NCBI GenBank assembly: GCA_031552535.1
Contig: JAVBMJ010000010.1
Coordinates: 1 to 50,297 of the forward strand
DNA from: JAVBMJ01 sp031552535
GTDB lineage: Bacteria > Bacteroidota > Bacteroidia > Bacteroidales > Rikenellaceae
Direction: 5' to 3'
Length of the DNA: 50,297 nucleotides
The notes beneath the pieces were generated by a model. The model ran no database searches. It was not told where the DNA came from and was given only the letters and a program-made list of their open reading frames with translations. Position 1 is the first letter of the stretch, and each line of letters opens with the position of its first letter. A program made the position numbers and the translations under genes. Positions 10,201 through 17,575 of the stretch are shown here, piece after piece.

Positions 10201-13200
10201 TATTTCGGCTTCACGGGCGACATGCTTCTTGCCCGCCTCCTTATGTTTCCGTATGAAGTCGGCCAACGGATCGCCTGCCGGATTCGCCTGGATCATTGCT
10301 CCGACTACCGAAGCAACCTGCTGCACCTCTCCAACCCACGTTTTAAGCAGATAGAACTGGCGCGGCTTTACAGGCAGGTTCTCGTAAATGTAGCGAAGGA
10401 ACAGGGCGTTTTCTTCCGAGAGATGCCCGGCAGCAACCAATCTCGTAAAATCAGGCTTTGGGAATACCTTCGACAAAGGCTCCGCCATCAGGCGCTTGTC
10501 GGTCATCTCCCCCAGCCGGGATATATACTCCGCAGCAAGGTCCTTGCGGGCGCCGCCTATCTTCTCTCCGAAATCGTCTATTTTCTTTGAACGGCTCGAA
10601 GAAGGTGTGTTTGCCGCTACTGGCGATGCGTCCTGTTTGACGGACTTGTATTCCGAGAAAGGCTTGCTTTTCCGCGTATCACCTTCAGTCCATTTTTGGA
10701 AGCTGTCGAGCGGAGTTTCGGTAATCGCCCCAAGACCTTGCCATCCCTTCTCATAATTGGAACGATAGGCTGCTTCGGCTGCCTCGATGGAGTCGAAGCC
10801 CAGCATTACCTTATGCTCGTCGAATTTTCCGCTACGTGGGTCCACCTGATCGACCACGAACACTTTACTGCTGGCCGGGTTGTTCCCGATGAAGATGTCA
10901 ATATGGTCGCCGTCTTTCCCCTCCGTGCCTTTGATGTACCCGTAAGTGTGGTTCATTTGCTGCGACCATTCCTTGCCGTCGGCGTCAACACCCGAACGTA
11001 CCGAGCCCTTGGGATTCTCGATGGTGATATCGAACCCGAAGGCAGTACAATGTCCCTTACGGTAGTTTCCTGCTTCTTTTTGCGCATGGCTGGGGTCGAT
11101 ATCTACCGCAGCCTCTGCCGCTTCGATGGATAATTGTGCCCGGTGTGCCTGAATCGCATCCTCCACGGCTTTGTCGCGCCCGGCCTCCGCATCCTCGATC
11201 TCACGCTCTATGCGCTCCATCTCTTCACGGATCGGCTGTAGCACAGTGCCGATATTACTTTCCGACAGATCACGCGGCACGTCGAACAATGCCCCCGGCT
11301 CCACCTGTGGCGCAGGCTCGGCAAATAGAGCCCCCTGTCTGTCCTCTTCGTAGGCAGACCCTATTTCGCGTTTCTTGCTGTCGTACTGTGATTTTTTGTG
11401 CTGGTACTGCTGCTGCAACTCCCCGATACGCCCGTCGATCTCGTCATTTTTGCGAGCGGCTATCTGTTGCTCGGCTATAGGGAGCCCTCTTCCAGCTCTT
11501 CCCCGTTGATCAACATGATGAATTTCTCCCACTGTCGCGCTTCCGTCAGAGCCTTCATCTGACCCGATGCTTCTCTGAGGGATATCCCCTTCTTTTTCGC
11601 CAGAAACCTGGCGGTGCTCTCCCAGGATAGTTTCAGCACGTCCCGCCCTATTTTCCTCATTAATTCCAGTGTAATGTAATTCACCTCTCCCTCCGAGTCC
11701 ACTGTCGCTTCCTCGTTCAGCTCCTCTTCTGTACAGGCCTCCTTCAACTGACTCAGAAATACTTCCCGGGCCCCGGCGAATATCTCCTCCGCTTCCTCCG
11801 GATTCTTCTCCGCCGACAATCTCAGCAGTTCCGCCCAGATCCACAACGGGTCCGTATCCTCGTCGTGGCTCCATAGCCATGCGTTGGCTATCGCGCTGGA
11901 TTTCGCTTTCTCCAGTTCCTGCATCGTCATTTCCAATATTGTCGCCATAGTATTCCTTCGTTTGATTTTGTAAAGATACTTTTTCTTCTGAAAATAACCG
12001 GTCATAAATTTCACTGGAGTCATCCGGTAATGAATTTAATTCCTGCCGCCTACCTTCATTATGCAGGGTGTCCTGTTCCGCTTCCCACTCAGCAATAGCC
12101 TCGGCATGTTCTGCCCCACGGTCCCGGTGCATATCTTCAAGGATTTTACGGGCGTTTGCAGGGTTATAAATGCGATACATAATGTCAAGTAGAATGTCCT
12201 TGATCTCAATGTCGTCCGCGTTGAAGAAAGGCCCGAACCCGGCCCGGTGCTCCGTCTCAGTTTTATTTCCATGATTACCATAGAGCTGTTCTGCCCACTG
12301 GTCAAGCGTAGCACCATTCTGTTTTAGCAAGCCTATTCTCTTGGTGAATTCTTCTTTGCTGCCTTTAAATCCGAGTTCCGTAGCCAGTCCGCGCTTTACG
12401 CCTATGTCGTTCCATGCAAAGCGTTTGCCAGCGGCTATCTCACGTAATGCTATATCTTCGATAGATACCAGATCGCCCAGCGTCGCAAGAAACTCTTTAT
12501 TGGAAATTTTCTTCTCACCGGAAGTATTTCCCGTCTTTTGGCTTTTACGTTTTTTCTGCTTTCCCGGAATTTTTTCAACTGCTTTTCTGACGGGTATCGT
12601 TGGCTTTTGAGCCGCGGCGACCGTGACTGTAGCGGGAGCCATATCGCCATAACGCGACAACGCCCTGTCGAGCCTTACGGCATCTTCGCGGATAGCCGCA
12701 AGGCGTTTGGCATACTTGTTCAATTCAGCCGGCGTACGCGGTTTTTCCGCACCCAGTTTCTCCGCCTCCTGGCGGTTGGACTCGATCATGCGCACGATGG
12801 TGTCCCGCGCCTCCTGACGGCTGCCAAAGAGTTGCTCCAGTTGCTGCCCGAGCATAACAGGGCTCATACGGGTAAAATCGGGAGCACCATCTTTATCAAG
12901 CGGAATCTCGTCGATCTCCTCCCACTTCGGGGCCTCCGTCTCCGCCTGAGCCGGTTCTTCGTTGATAATTTCCGGCTGCTGCACTTCCTCGATCACTTCC
13001 CCGGCCGGTTGTCCCGCGTCCTCTACCCCGGATGGAATATCCTTAAATTCGCTCAGTTCGGCTACGGGTGTGGACGGCTTTGCATCGGCCGCGATGTCGG
13101 TATATTTCAGGATGCCATGTTCTTCGTATTCACCGTCATTGTATATCACCCGGTATCCCATCCCATGGCGCCCGTAAATCGTCGCTTCGCGCCCGTCGGT

Positions 13201-16200
13201 TGTCATAACCACATCGCCGTTCGTATATGTCTGCACAGAACTCACTATGGCAGGCTGCGCAACCTCGACCGGGATGCCCGCTGCACGCGCGTCTTCCACT
13301 TCGCGCTGTGCATCCTCCAGTTGCATAGCCTCGTGATTAGACCCTGCCAACTCCTCATAACGTTGCGAGAGGTAATCCCGGGCATTGTGCCGCTCGAACC
13401 CTGTAAATTCCGACACAGGCATCTGCCGGACGTTACCATTACGGTCGGCAGCCAGTACCATACCCGATTTGCCTCCTTCTACATCTCCGGCGATCACAGC
13501 ATAACGGCCCCCGGCGGTCGATCCTACGACTACTTCTCCGGTCTGTTGAATTCCGTCCGTACCCCGGTATAAGTTCCGCATGACCGACTCCCTGATCGGC
13601 TTGAAGCGCTCCGCATTCACTGCTCCGTGTCCGGCACCACGGTAAATCGTCCCTTCGGTCCGCGCCTTCACATAGTCGGCCACAAGTGCCATATCCATCG
13701 GAGCCACCGCGCTCCAGTCGATGCCGGCCAACGCCGCCGACTGCTCTGCGATGGTAGGGAGGTGCATAGCCCCGTAAACGGACTGTTTCAGTGCCGTATC
13801 GTTGATCCTGCCGAGTGATTCCGCCTCGGTCTTACGCATGGTTTTGGCAGTGGCACCGTGGTCTGTCTCCATGACCCGTAGTCCCGCTCCGGCAAACGAA
13901 GTGGCTATAAATTCCGACCACATACCGGAACGGGCGAACTCTTTCGCCGCCCTCTTTTTATCCCCCGCCATTAACGGACCCATCAGATCGCGGGCTATCA
14001 TTTCGCCCGGCGCTTCGGCTTCGTCGCTGAATCCAAGCGAACGTCTGAATTGGACAATCCCCTCACGGTAGGCGTCACCCTGTTCGGCTCTGTCGAGCAT
14101 GATCCGCCCTCCGGCCTTTTCGGCAGCATCGCGCACCGGTTCGTCAAATATCCGGTCACCCGCCTGTTCGGAGAATGCGCCCAGCAGGGACTCTTTTGCC
14201 GTGTCGCCCGCCGGGTTCCGCCGCACCTCGTCCGCAGCCTTTTCCTTAGCCAGCATCACACCCCGCAGGGTATTGGCACGGGCTCCGTATTCGAACACCG
14301 CCCGTTTCTGGAATGCAGGCATATCCGACGAAAGCACCTCGGTCAACACAAGGTTCAATTCGTCGCCCGTATCGCTTGTGGCGGCCCGGTTTATCTTCAG
14401 CCGAAGGCCGTTCCACCCGGGCCCGAATACAAGAGAGGCGTACTCTTCGGCCCGTTCGACATCTTTCCGCGCCCTGTGCTCCGGTGTCCGGTAGCCGGGG
14501 GTCTTTATTGCGGACATGAAGCCACCCATCATGGCAACCCCGAGGAATGTATCTATCTGCTGATCGGCGTCCGTAAGGTCCGACCACCGGCTGTCCCCGA
14601 CAAACATGGCGTTAAGGGCTGTGCCTACCGCCTCCTCGCCCCATTCCGCCACTGTGCCCTGCCATTGGGAGTGCCGCTCGAAGTCACGCACCGCCTTCGC
14701 CCAGTCGGAGGAGGAGAGGTTATTGATCACCTTCCCTATGCGGGTAGCCCGCAACGCCTGCATCGGCCATGTGCCTTTCAGTGCCGCACCGATGGGCAGG
14801 AAATATTCGCCGAACATCTCCGAGTAGTTCTCGATAGTGCGTGCGACGGCAGCCTTGCCAAACGCCGCGCCCCAACTCTGCTCACCCCCTTCGGTCCCGC
14901 CGTAAGTGATTCTACCTTTACCGTCTGCGTCGAACTGCACCTGACCTGTTTTGCGGGATACGGCATCGGCAGCCGTATGTACAGCACCAGTGGTGGCCGT
15001 AATGGTTCCAGAACCGACGACGTCAGCAGCCACACGCGCCCCTGCCTGGGCCAGTTTGCCCACGCCGCTTTTCATCGCCTCTTTGCCGAATTTCTTAAGC
15101 CCATACTTAACGACCGATTTCGACACGCCCTTTCCGAGTCCCGAAGCGGGATTGATAAGCATTTCGAGCATGAAAGGCACTGAGAATGCCGTTACGCTGC
15201 CCGCTTTGTAGCCGTGTCCCAGGGTCGAACCATAGAAGGCTTCCGTCGCCGCACTCACGGCGGCAGCCGTAAGCAACATATCTTCATCCGGAGTAAGAGC
15301 CTCACCTCGGTCGGCTTTCTGCGCTACTACGTACAGGCCGCTCGCCTTCGCCATCTCACTGATCCCCATATCCCATGTGCCGATATCGAAAGCCCCGTCG
15401 CGGAGACCGTACCCCGCTCCCTTGATGAAATTTGAGTCTGATGCCGTCTCCCTGTCCGCCTGGTCGATAATCTTCTGCGACTGGTCGAGCATCTGTTTTG
15501 CAACAACAATATTCTGGTAGTGAGGGTCGGTATTGGATTGTGAACTCCGTGAAGGCATAGCCCCGATACCGCCTCCGCTGCGACCGCTGCTCATAGCGTA
15601 CAGCAGGGGATTATCCCGCCTCTTTTTGTCGTCATCGGCCCGCCATTTTGCATGCAAGCCAGCCACCTCCCGATCCAAGTTAGCCGACAACTCCGCTACG
15701 TTGGCGCGCACAGATTCCTTGTACTCCCGTTGCTGCTGTCTGCGCGCTTCGTATCGTTCACGTTCTTCCGGCGACATTCGTGCTATGGGATTGAATGGCA
15801 TATACTGCGATTCGGGAACGGGCTGCCCTGCGTTGGGATTTATCATCGGTGCCCTGAAGTCCGGAGAAACCTCCGGAGCATTGACCCCCGGGATCACAAC
15901 CTGTCCGGGCCATTGCCCGGCAAATGCCGGGGCAGCAGGTACGGCAGGCTGCGACGCGGCAGTTGTTGTATTAGCGTTGCGAACGGTTGGTTGCTGCGTA
16001 ACGGGAAAGACCACGCTCCGTTTGCTTTGCGGCGCCGGAATATTTAACTTCCGACCCAGAATCTGCTCCGCTTTGGCAATGCGCTCCGCTGTCCAATTCT
16101 CTTCACCCCTGGAGCGTCCGTGAACAACGGGCGCAGTTTGCCCCGCGGCTGTACCTCCATTATTTTGTGTGGCCTGAATATTCAGTTTCCGTCCCAGAAT

Positions 16201-16284
16201 CTGCTCCGCCTGGGAAATACGCTCCGGCGTCCAATTTTCTTCACCATATTGGCGCCTGGGTGTCATTTCTGCCATATTTTCCAT
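4201..16284 (-). CDS. giant polyvalent phage protein (4,027 aa): PPase-like, LPD1, ART, metallopeptidase and LPD38-type regions
   Basis: A single uninterrupted frame. Order: two tandem copies of EENWTxERIxxAEQILGRKLNI (residues about 15-36 and 61-82); a helical, Gly/Ala-rich hydrophobic region (about 280-620); a region before residue 1440 of unclear type; a Gly/Glu/Arg-rich linker (about 1446-1604) and coiled coil; an inorganic-pyrophosphatase-like domain with DGDHIDIFIG (about 1791); a DFGEKIGGARKDL segment; an LPD1-type zincin-like domain with HEWFHALD (2270); an ADP-ribosyltransferase-like ART-PolyVal region with VVYHGT (about 2509); a zinc metallopeptidase with HEVVGH (2727); and a C-terminal LPD38-type region with one strong membrane segment (about 3665). 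This is the known polyvalent-protein architecture of phages and conjugative elements, in which enzymes thought to act in the recipient cell are carried in one chain. Placed between ejection-type genes and the portal, it is probably a virion protein injected with the DNA. The start at 16284 is supported by reconstruction of the neighbouring junction. Confidence 0.85.
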   Translation of the reverse strand: MENMAEMTPRRQYGEENWTPERISQAEQILGRKLNIQATQNNGGTAAGQTAPVVHGRSRGEENWTAERIAKAEQILGRKLNIPAPQSKRSVVFPVTQQPTVRNANTTTAASQPAVPAAPAFAGQWPGQVVIPGVNAPEVSPDFRAPMINPNAGQPVPESQYMPFNPIARMSPEERERYEARRQQQREYKESVRANVAELSANLDREVAGLHAKWRADDDKKRRDNPLLYAMSSGRSGGGIGAMPSRSSQSNTDPHYQNIVVAKQMLDQSQKIIDQADRETASDSNFIKGAGYGLRDGAFDIGTWDMGISEMAKASGLYVVAQKADRGEALTPDEDMLLTAAAVSAATEAFYGSTLGHGYKAGSVTAFSVPFMLEMLINPASGLGKGVSKSVVKYGLKKFGKEAMKSGVGKLAQAGARVAADVVGSGTITATTGAVHTAADAVSRKTGQVQFDADGKGRITYGGTEGGEQSWGAAFGKAAVARTIENYSEMFGEYFLPIGAALKGTWPMQALRATRIGKVINNLSSSDWAKAVRDFERHSQWQGTVAEWGEEAVGTALNAMFVGDSRWSDLTDADQQIDTFLGVAMMGGFMSAIKTPGYRTPEHRARKDVERAEEYASLVFGPGWNGLRLKINRAATSDTGDELNLVLTEVLSSDMPAFQKRAVFEYGARANTLRGVMLAKEKAADEVRRNPAGDTAKESLLGAFSEQAGDRIFDEPVRDAAEKAGGRIMLDRAEQGDAYREGIVQFRRSLGFSDEAEAPGEMIARDLMGPLMAGDKKRAAKEFARSGMWSEFIATSFAGAGLRVMETDHGATAKTMRKTEAESLGRINDTALKQSVYGAMHLPTIAEQSAALAGIDWSAVAPMDMALVADYVKARTEGTIYRGAGHGAVNAERFKPIRESVMRNLYRGTDGIQQTGEVVVGSTAGGRYAVIAGDVEGGKSGMVLAADRNGNVRQMPVSEFTGFERHNARDYLSQRYEELAGSNHEAMQLEDAQREVEDARAAGIPVEVAQPAIVSSVQTYTNGDVVMTTDGREATIYGRHGMGYRVIYNDGEYEEHGILKYTDIAADAKPSTPVAELSEFKDIPSGVEDAGQPAGEVIEEVQQPEIINEEPAQAETEAPKWEEIDEIPLDKDGAPDFTRMSPVMLGQQLEQLFGSRQEARDTIVRMIESNRQEAEKLGAEKPRTPAELNKYAKRLAAIREDAVRLDRALSRYGDMAPATVTVAAAQKPTIPVRKAVEKIPGKQKKRKSQKTGNTSGEKKISNKEFLATLGDLVSIEDIALREIAAGKRFAWNDIGVKRGLATELGFKGSKEEFTKRIGLLKQNGATLDQWAEQLYGNHGNKTETEHRAGFGPFFNADDIEIKDILLDIMYRIYNPANARKILEDMHRDRGAEHAEAIAEWEAEQDTLHNEGRRQELNSLPDDSSEIYDRLFSEEKVSLQNQTKEYYGDNIGNDDAGTGESEIQRDSQRMAMEPRRGYGPVVDLGGTAEIVGGEESGGSGGDIRRGPGSISESVEGGLYRRGAERGSDSGLGGRGELHYTGINEENRAGRAETILGEHRQVSGEKEGDIPQRSIGSDEGSDGSATVGEIHHVDQRGRAGRGLPIAEQQIAARKNDEIDGRIGELQQQYQHKKSQYDSKKREIGSAYEEDRQGALFAEPAPQVEPGALFDVPRDLSESNIGTVLQPIREEMERIEREIEDAEAGRDKAVEDAIQAHRAQLSIEAAEAAVDIDPSHAQKEAGNYRKGHCTAFGFDITIENPKGSVRSGVDADGKEWSQQMNHTYGYIKGTEGKDGDHIDIFIGNNPASSKVFVVDQVDPRSGKFDEHKVMLGFDSIEAAEAAYRSNYEKGWQGLGAITETPLDSFQKWTEGDTRKSKPFSEYKSVKQDASPVAANTPSSSRSKKIDDFGEKIGGARKDLAAEYISRLGEMTDKRLMAEPLSKVFPKPDFTRLVAAGHLSEENALFLRYIYENLPVKPRQFYLLKTWVGEVQQVASVVGAMIQANPAGDPLADFIRKHKEAGKKHVAREAEIFVEVAKAFGFPKEEFNPGNYSITTTRGSNNYTIMRGRFMVKSYGTLPEAIDALRNILVAPKAARNVALNVYINRSTKEVYIGKPMQGKFPFKLKGDFKTSKDAFEYLRENRAELEALWNRISATPEERRATNNPRRGVDWRNGRDVTPGQFTETFRFRGVEFGNWVTGPERQQALNDAYDALMDLSGVLGKSPAALSLNGELALAFGARGGMGTGSASSAHYESDKVVINLTKTRGAGSLAHEWFHALDNYFSRHRGEWTEYMTNMPRRKTTKTDQADETRQEVLDAFSNVMAAIKESGMHSRSLSLDEPRMKSYWSRNIEMAARAFESYVIEKLDANNESNDFLANYKNVGEWINQVGFSLENYPYPNADETPAFREKFDQLFDAIQEKVDAQTGNTLLFRDTEAAEEETLEQERTGIIARAESDGTYLKAPNGEATNLSPEQWVTVRTRAFKEWFGDWENDPGNASKVVDDNGEPMVVYHGTREEFTVFRTKSNDLRDANAAFFTDKLRVAKDYGGTVVEAFLNIRDAVRFDAGHKPYGDYQDGDHNHIENIVIKASEHSTPEDRTGVIITRIKDSQDGMRRSFPSSTVYAVFQPEQVKSATDNTGAFDAAIADIRFRNDNVKASGKITSTIIEATAEALRTTVRIVSNVDDIEDPSIDRQRRKRRSKGWYDMKTGEVVVVLPNHVSEADAQATVLHEVVGHKGMGELFGKRYDHLLAKVWDSLDERTRAKLSAKYDSPTVAAEEYIAGMAEGNVTPGRFIRVMAQVREWLREVLHLDIKVSDNDIAFMLWKAKNRLATGSSALAVAELIARERTVRRKLYGGTEDYRYRNLFGDDATGGQVHHAVAEYVRRNGVTSRLLGKRYDAFVRKSYEGFGEQAKAVVGLGHADSIHAAKNYMASANMEKLLGEDGFSRFIADLVEELPEEKRQSLARRKSERDSLRFEQERRSRERDWFDPRNKNAAFLASGKVFYARKNPLFLTKDQHIRNWQDSHYAVKKFQDLLEENFGLEVDSSMDIYNSLNHSDSKAAAAEVRYEKRYIRPMLKTMSEIVKRTGLTTEQVIDYITCESALERHESGINTIPTKENATEQWNMALVQDTIRDMHKRTSGTELLGELWEAIDKANLFILDTLVDSGMITAEQKALMRGHGWKHYVPLIGYDLKANELIDPLQEYDFGEVTHKVSRGVYMPKAEGRATKPHNPISNMILFGSRVIRKTKFNEALHPLADLCSKARSVRGAQATDPIFQMRKIYYARFMGKWKPIPPDQTPDKETLERSKAVRKKLREMERNLREAERNGNQDDAAHWLAKIEELQPLEEVREIATDFNARGEIPTGFREDMERSVEYYINGTRNVITFADPAIARAINGDIIKLSPGIDRTLGRLTRWMAVSNTMLDPSFVISNSLRDIQHAAIVHAIDKDSASVRGFVKNLPSSFKPIYRGVTGKGKPLTMAEANGLDVTNREDREKLVAIYGERRVLDTLFDLFVEQGGQTGFVFTKELSAIEKDLKRYVALHSHTGRTLLGRAMNSAKFDHKLQDAELVRRRIMEYVQAVSEISENCSRFATFLGALDSGKDVFDAVTAAKNITVNFNRRGRYSRVFGLFYIFYNATVQGLAQTARVAKRNPERFTLYVVNSVAIGFLISLLAKLAVDIINGGRDGDGDDDDKKYFIPLYVRMQNIVIPFFSGKGYAKIPQPQGLRVYHAWGAILYDASQGYIPADEAADKMMKAIWEEHLPVPAPENASFARTVTPSVMTPWLDCVQNEDTFGRPLGRTAYNETTPGSELGLKNANAAITQFCRRLNSIGGGDETWGASVERDGDKKPWKALLFEWNPSHVQHIMKSYAGGTIYGGRFFWNLRDTGKAMISSDIDVEARDVPIFNRLIGQAYEERPHEAYYERMKRLERLHTIYTKYRKDGNPKAENEDLIRNEIRYRFFHEFDKQRKAIRKALETTDPQSKEYDELSEQVSRVMKTSNDIDNEIDWSAPDWQEQLDRLIEQQNE
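11475..11948 (-). CDS. possible overprinted gene inside the giant polyvalent gene (157 aa)
   Basis: An out-of-frame minus-strand ORF starts MATILEMTMQELEKAKS and ends NGEELEEGSL. I choose the ATG at 11948 over the one at 12023 because AAGGAA sits 5 nt upstream. The product is acidic, mostly helical by eye, rich in Glu/Leu/Ala with several Trp, and looks like a normal soluble protein. In the same DNA the giant frame reads as a Gly/Glu/Arg-rich low-complexity linker (residues about 1446-1604), as expected when the second frame carries the constraint. No domain is recognised, so no function is offered. A small intracellular phage protein is one possibility. It may instead be a chance open frame. 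Confidence 0.4.
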   Translation of the reverse strand: MATILEMTMQELEKAKSSAIANAWLWSHDEDTDPLWIWAELLRLSAEKNPEEAEEIFAGAREVFLSQLKEACTEEELNEEATVDSEGEVNYITLELMRKIGRDVLKLSWESTARFLAKKKGISLREASGQMKALTEARQWEKFIMLINGEELEEGSL

Positions 16285-16286
16285 TA

Positions 16287-16447
16287 GGGTGTGTTAGCAT
16301 AAACGGTTATGTTCGATTTAAGTGCTGTTTTTGTTCCCTGCGAGCCTATTTTCCGAAGGAATATCGGGAATATTGCAAGAAAAATAGGCGAAGCAGGGGG
16401 CTAAAAGAGTATAGGAAGCGGGCGTAAGCGTTTATGCTAATACGCCC
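16287..16447. mobile_element. 161-bp foldback (MITE-like) element flanked by TA
   Basis: The ends are near-identical inverted repeats. Including the outer A, AGGGTGTGTTAGCATAAACG at the left matches AGGGCGTATTAGCATAAACG at the right (reverse complement) at 18 of 20 positions. The inner parts also pair, including CCCTGC with GCAGGG and a CCTATTTT block near the centre. TA occurs on both sides (16285-16286 and 16448-16449), as expected for a TA target duplication of the IS630/Tc1-mariner type. There is no ORF inside. Deleting the element plus one TA joins the neighbouring genes as TAATG, an overlapping stop and start, which strongly suggests a clean insertion. Confidence 0.75.
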
Positions 16448-17574
16448 TAGTCTGAAAGAGCTCTTATTATCTCGGCATCCGTGTATCCGGCATTCCTTAA
16501 TTTTAACGCATCATAGCCGGTCTGAATAAGGCGGTTTCGCTCCTCGTAAGGCAGTTTGCCAAAATCAAACCCGACCTCTTTTGTTATTGTACGGCTGCCG
16601 CTTATGTCTTTCTCCGTTGTAGTATAGGATTTAGGAGTCCCTTGCGCAGAAATACGCCCAAGTTCCAAAGCGATATTATAGCTGGCATTCGCCTGGGCAT
16701 CAGAGAGGGTTAACTCATTGCCATTGTCGATAACGGCATATTTATTCTTTCCCGATCCGGAATTGCCACGGCCGGACGAAGCCCGTATCGCTGCCGCCGT
16801 GTTGCGATTTTTGCCGCGCAGCTTCTCCAATTCGAGCGCATCCTTGTGTTTCTGTCCCTGCAACTGGCTGTCAATGGCACCGCGCAGAGTTTCCAATTCG
16901 GCCTTTTCGGTAATGCTCAACCGGGTTTTAAGTTGCATATCCTCCAGTTCGTCCCGGCGGCACACCTTGTCACGGAAATCTTCGTCCGCCGCCGCTATGT
17001 CGCCTTCGAGCATCTTCATCTGCCCGGCCTGATCCGCCTCGGCATTCCGCAATTCCATCTTACGCCAATCCTGCTGCCGCGTCAGATAATCTCCCTCCAA
17101 TTTGTTGAGATAGTCCATCGCCTGGTGCGGAAAAGCGTTACCGGTGACCGGCACATATCCTTTGGTGGCCGTGCCTACGACTCCTGCACCTATAGCCGAT
17201 GCAAGGTTGGCAAACGCCTGGATTCGCGCCGACCTGAGGACTCGCGCCTCCCGGTCCTCGTCGCGTACAGGTCGGTTTCTCTCGAACAGCATTCGGCGCA
17301 TGTCAACCCCATCTTCATAGGCTTTTTGCCGTGCTGCACGCGCCGCTTCGCGCCGCCGGGACGCGTCGTCGACCTCGCGTTGCCTTTCCGTCAATGTGTA
17401 GGCAAACCCTCCGGCGGGAGACGATCCCGAGTTATCTACCGTCGTGGTAGTAGCTGTCCGGTCGGCCTGCTGCGCAGTAACGCCGGCAGCCTCCCTGACT
17501 TCCTCACCCGGGATGACTACATTATTACGGTCGTCCTCCATAACCGGTTGAAGGGTATTTATTGTCGTTGCCAT
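16447..17574 (-). CDS. putative virion/ejection protein, coiled-coil (375 aa)
   Basis: I do not recognise a family by name. The first 75 residues are Thr/Val/Gly-rich and disordered. Residues about 65-110 are a charged helix (RRREAARAARQKAYEDG), followed by a small Gly/Ala-rich hydrophobic patch (AFANLASAIGAGVVG) and then long helical segments to about residue 250. A Gly/Ser-rich linker (about 262-275) leads to a compact C-terminal region. It starts 1 nt after the stop of the 202-residue gene and once overlapped the start of the giant gene; its stop codon TAG is now formed with the TA duplication of the inserted foldback element. Position between the 202-residue gene and the giant virion gene suggests an internal virion or ejection protein. 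That role is inferred from context only. Confidence 0.65.
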   Translation of the reverse strand: MATTINTLQPVMEDDRNNVVIPGEEVREAAGVTAQQADRTATTTTVDNSGSSPAGGFAYTLTERQREVDDASRRREAARAARQKAYEDGVDMRRMLFERNRPVRDEDREARVLRSARIQAFANLASAIGAGVVGTATKGYVPVTGNAFPHQAMDYLNKLEGDYLTRQQDWRKMELRNAEADQAGQMKMLEGDIAAADEDFRDKVCRRDELEDMQLKTRLSITEKAELETLRGAIDSQLQGQKHKDALELEKLRGKNRNTAAAIRASSGRGNSGSGKNKYAVIDNGNELTLSDAQANASYNIALELGRISAQGTPKSYTTTEKDISGSRTITKEVGFDFGKLPYEERNRLIQTGYDALKLRNAGYTDAEIIRALSD

Positions 17575-17575
17575 A

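Noticed and set aside
12036..12317. 93-codon minus-strand frame inside the giant gene
   Set aside because: The giant frame here reads as an ordinary helical protein, so the alternative frame is probably chance.
12538..13572. 344-codon plus-strand open frame opposite the giant phage gene
   Set aside because: Same reasoning; rich in Arg, Phe and His with no domain.
14050..15183. 377-codon plus-strand open frame opposite the giant phage gene
   Set aside because: Antisense shadow of a strongly coding region; no motif, and such frames are common in this GC-rich gene.
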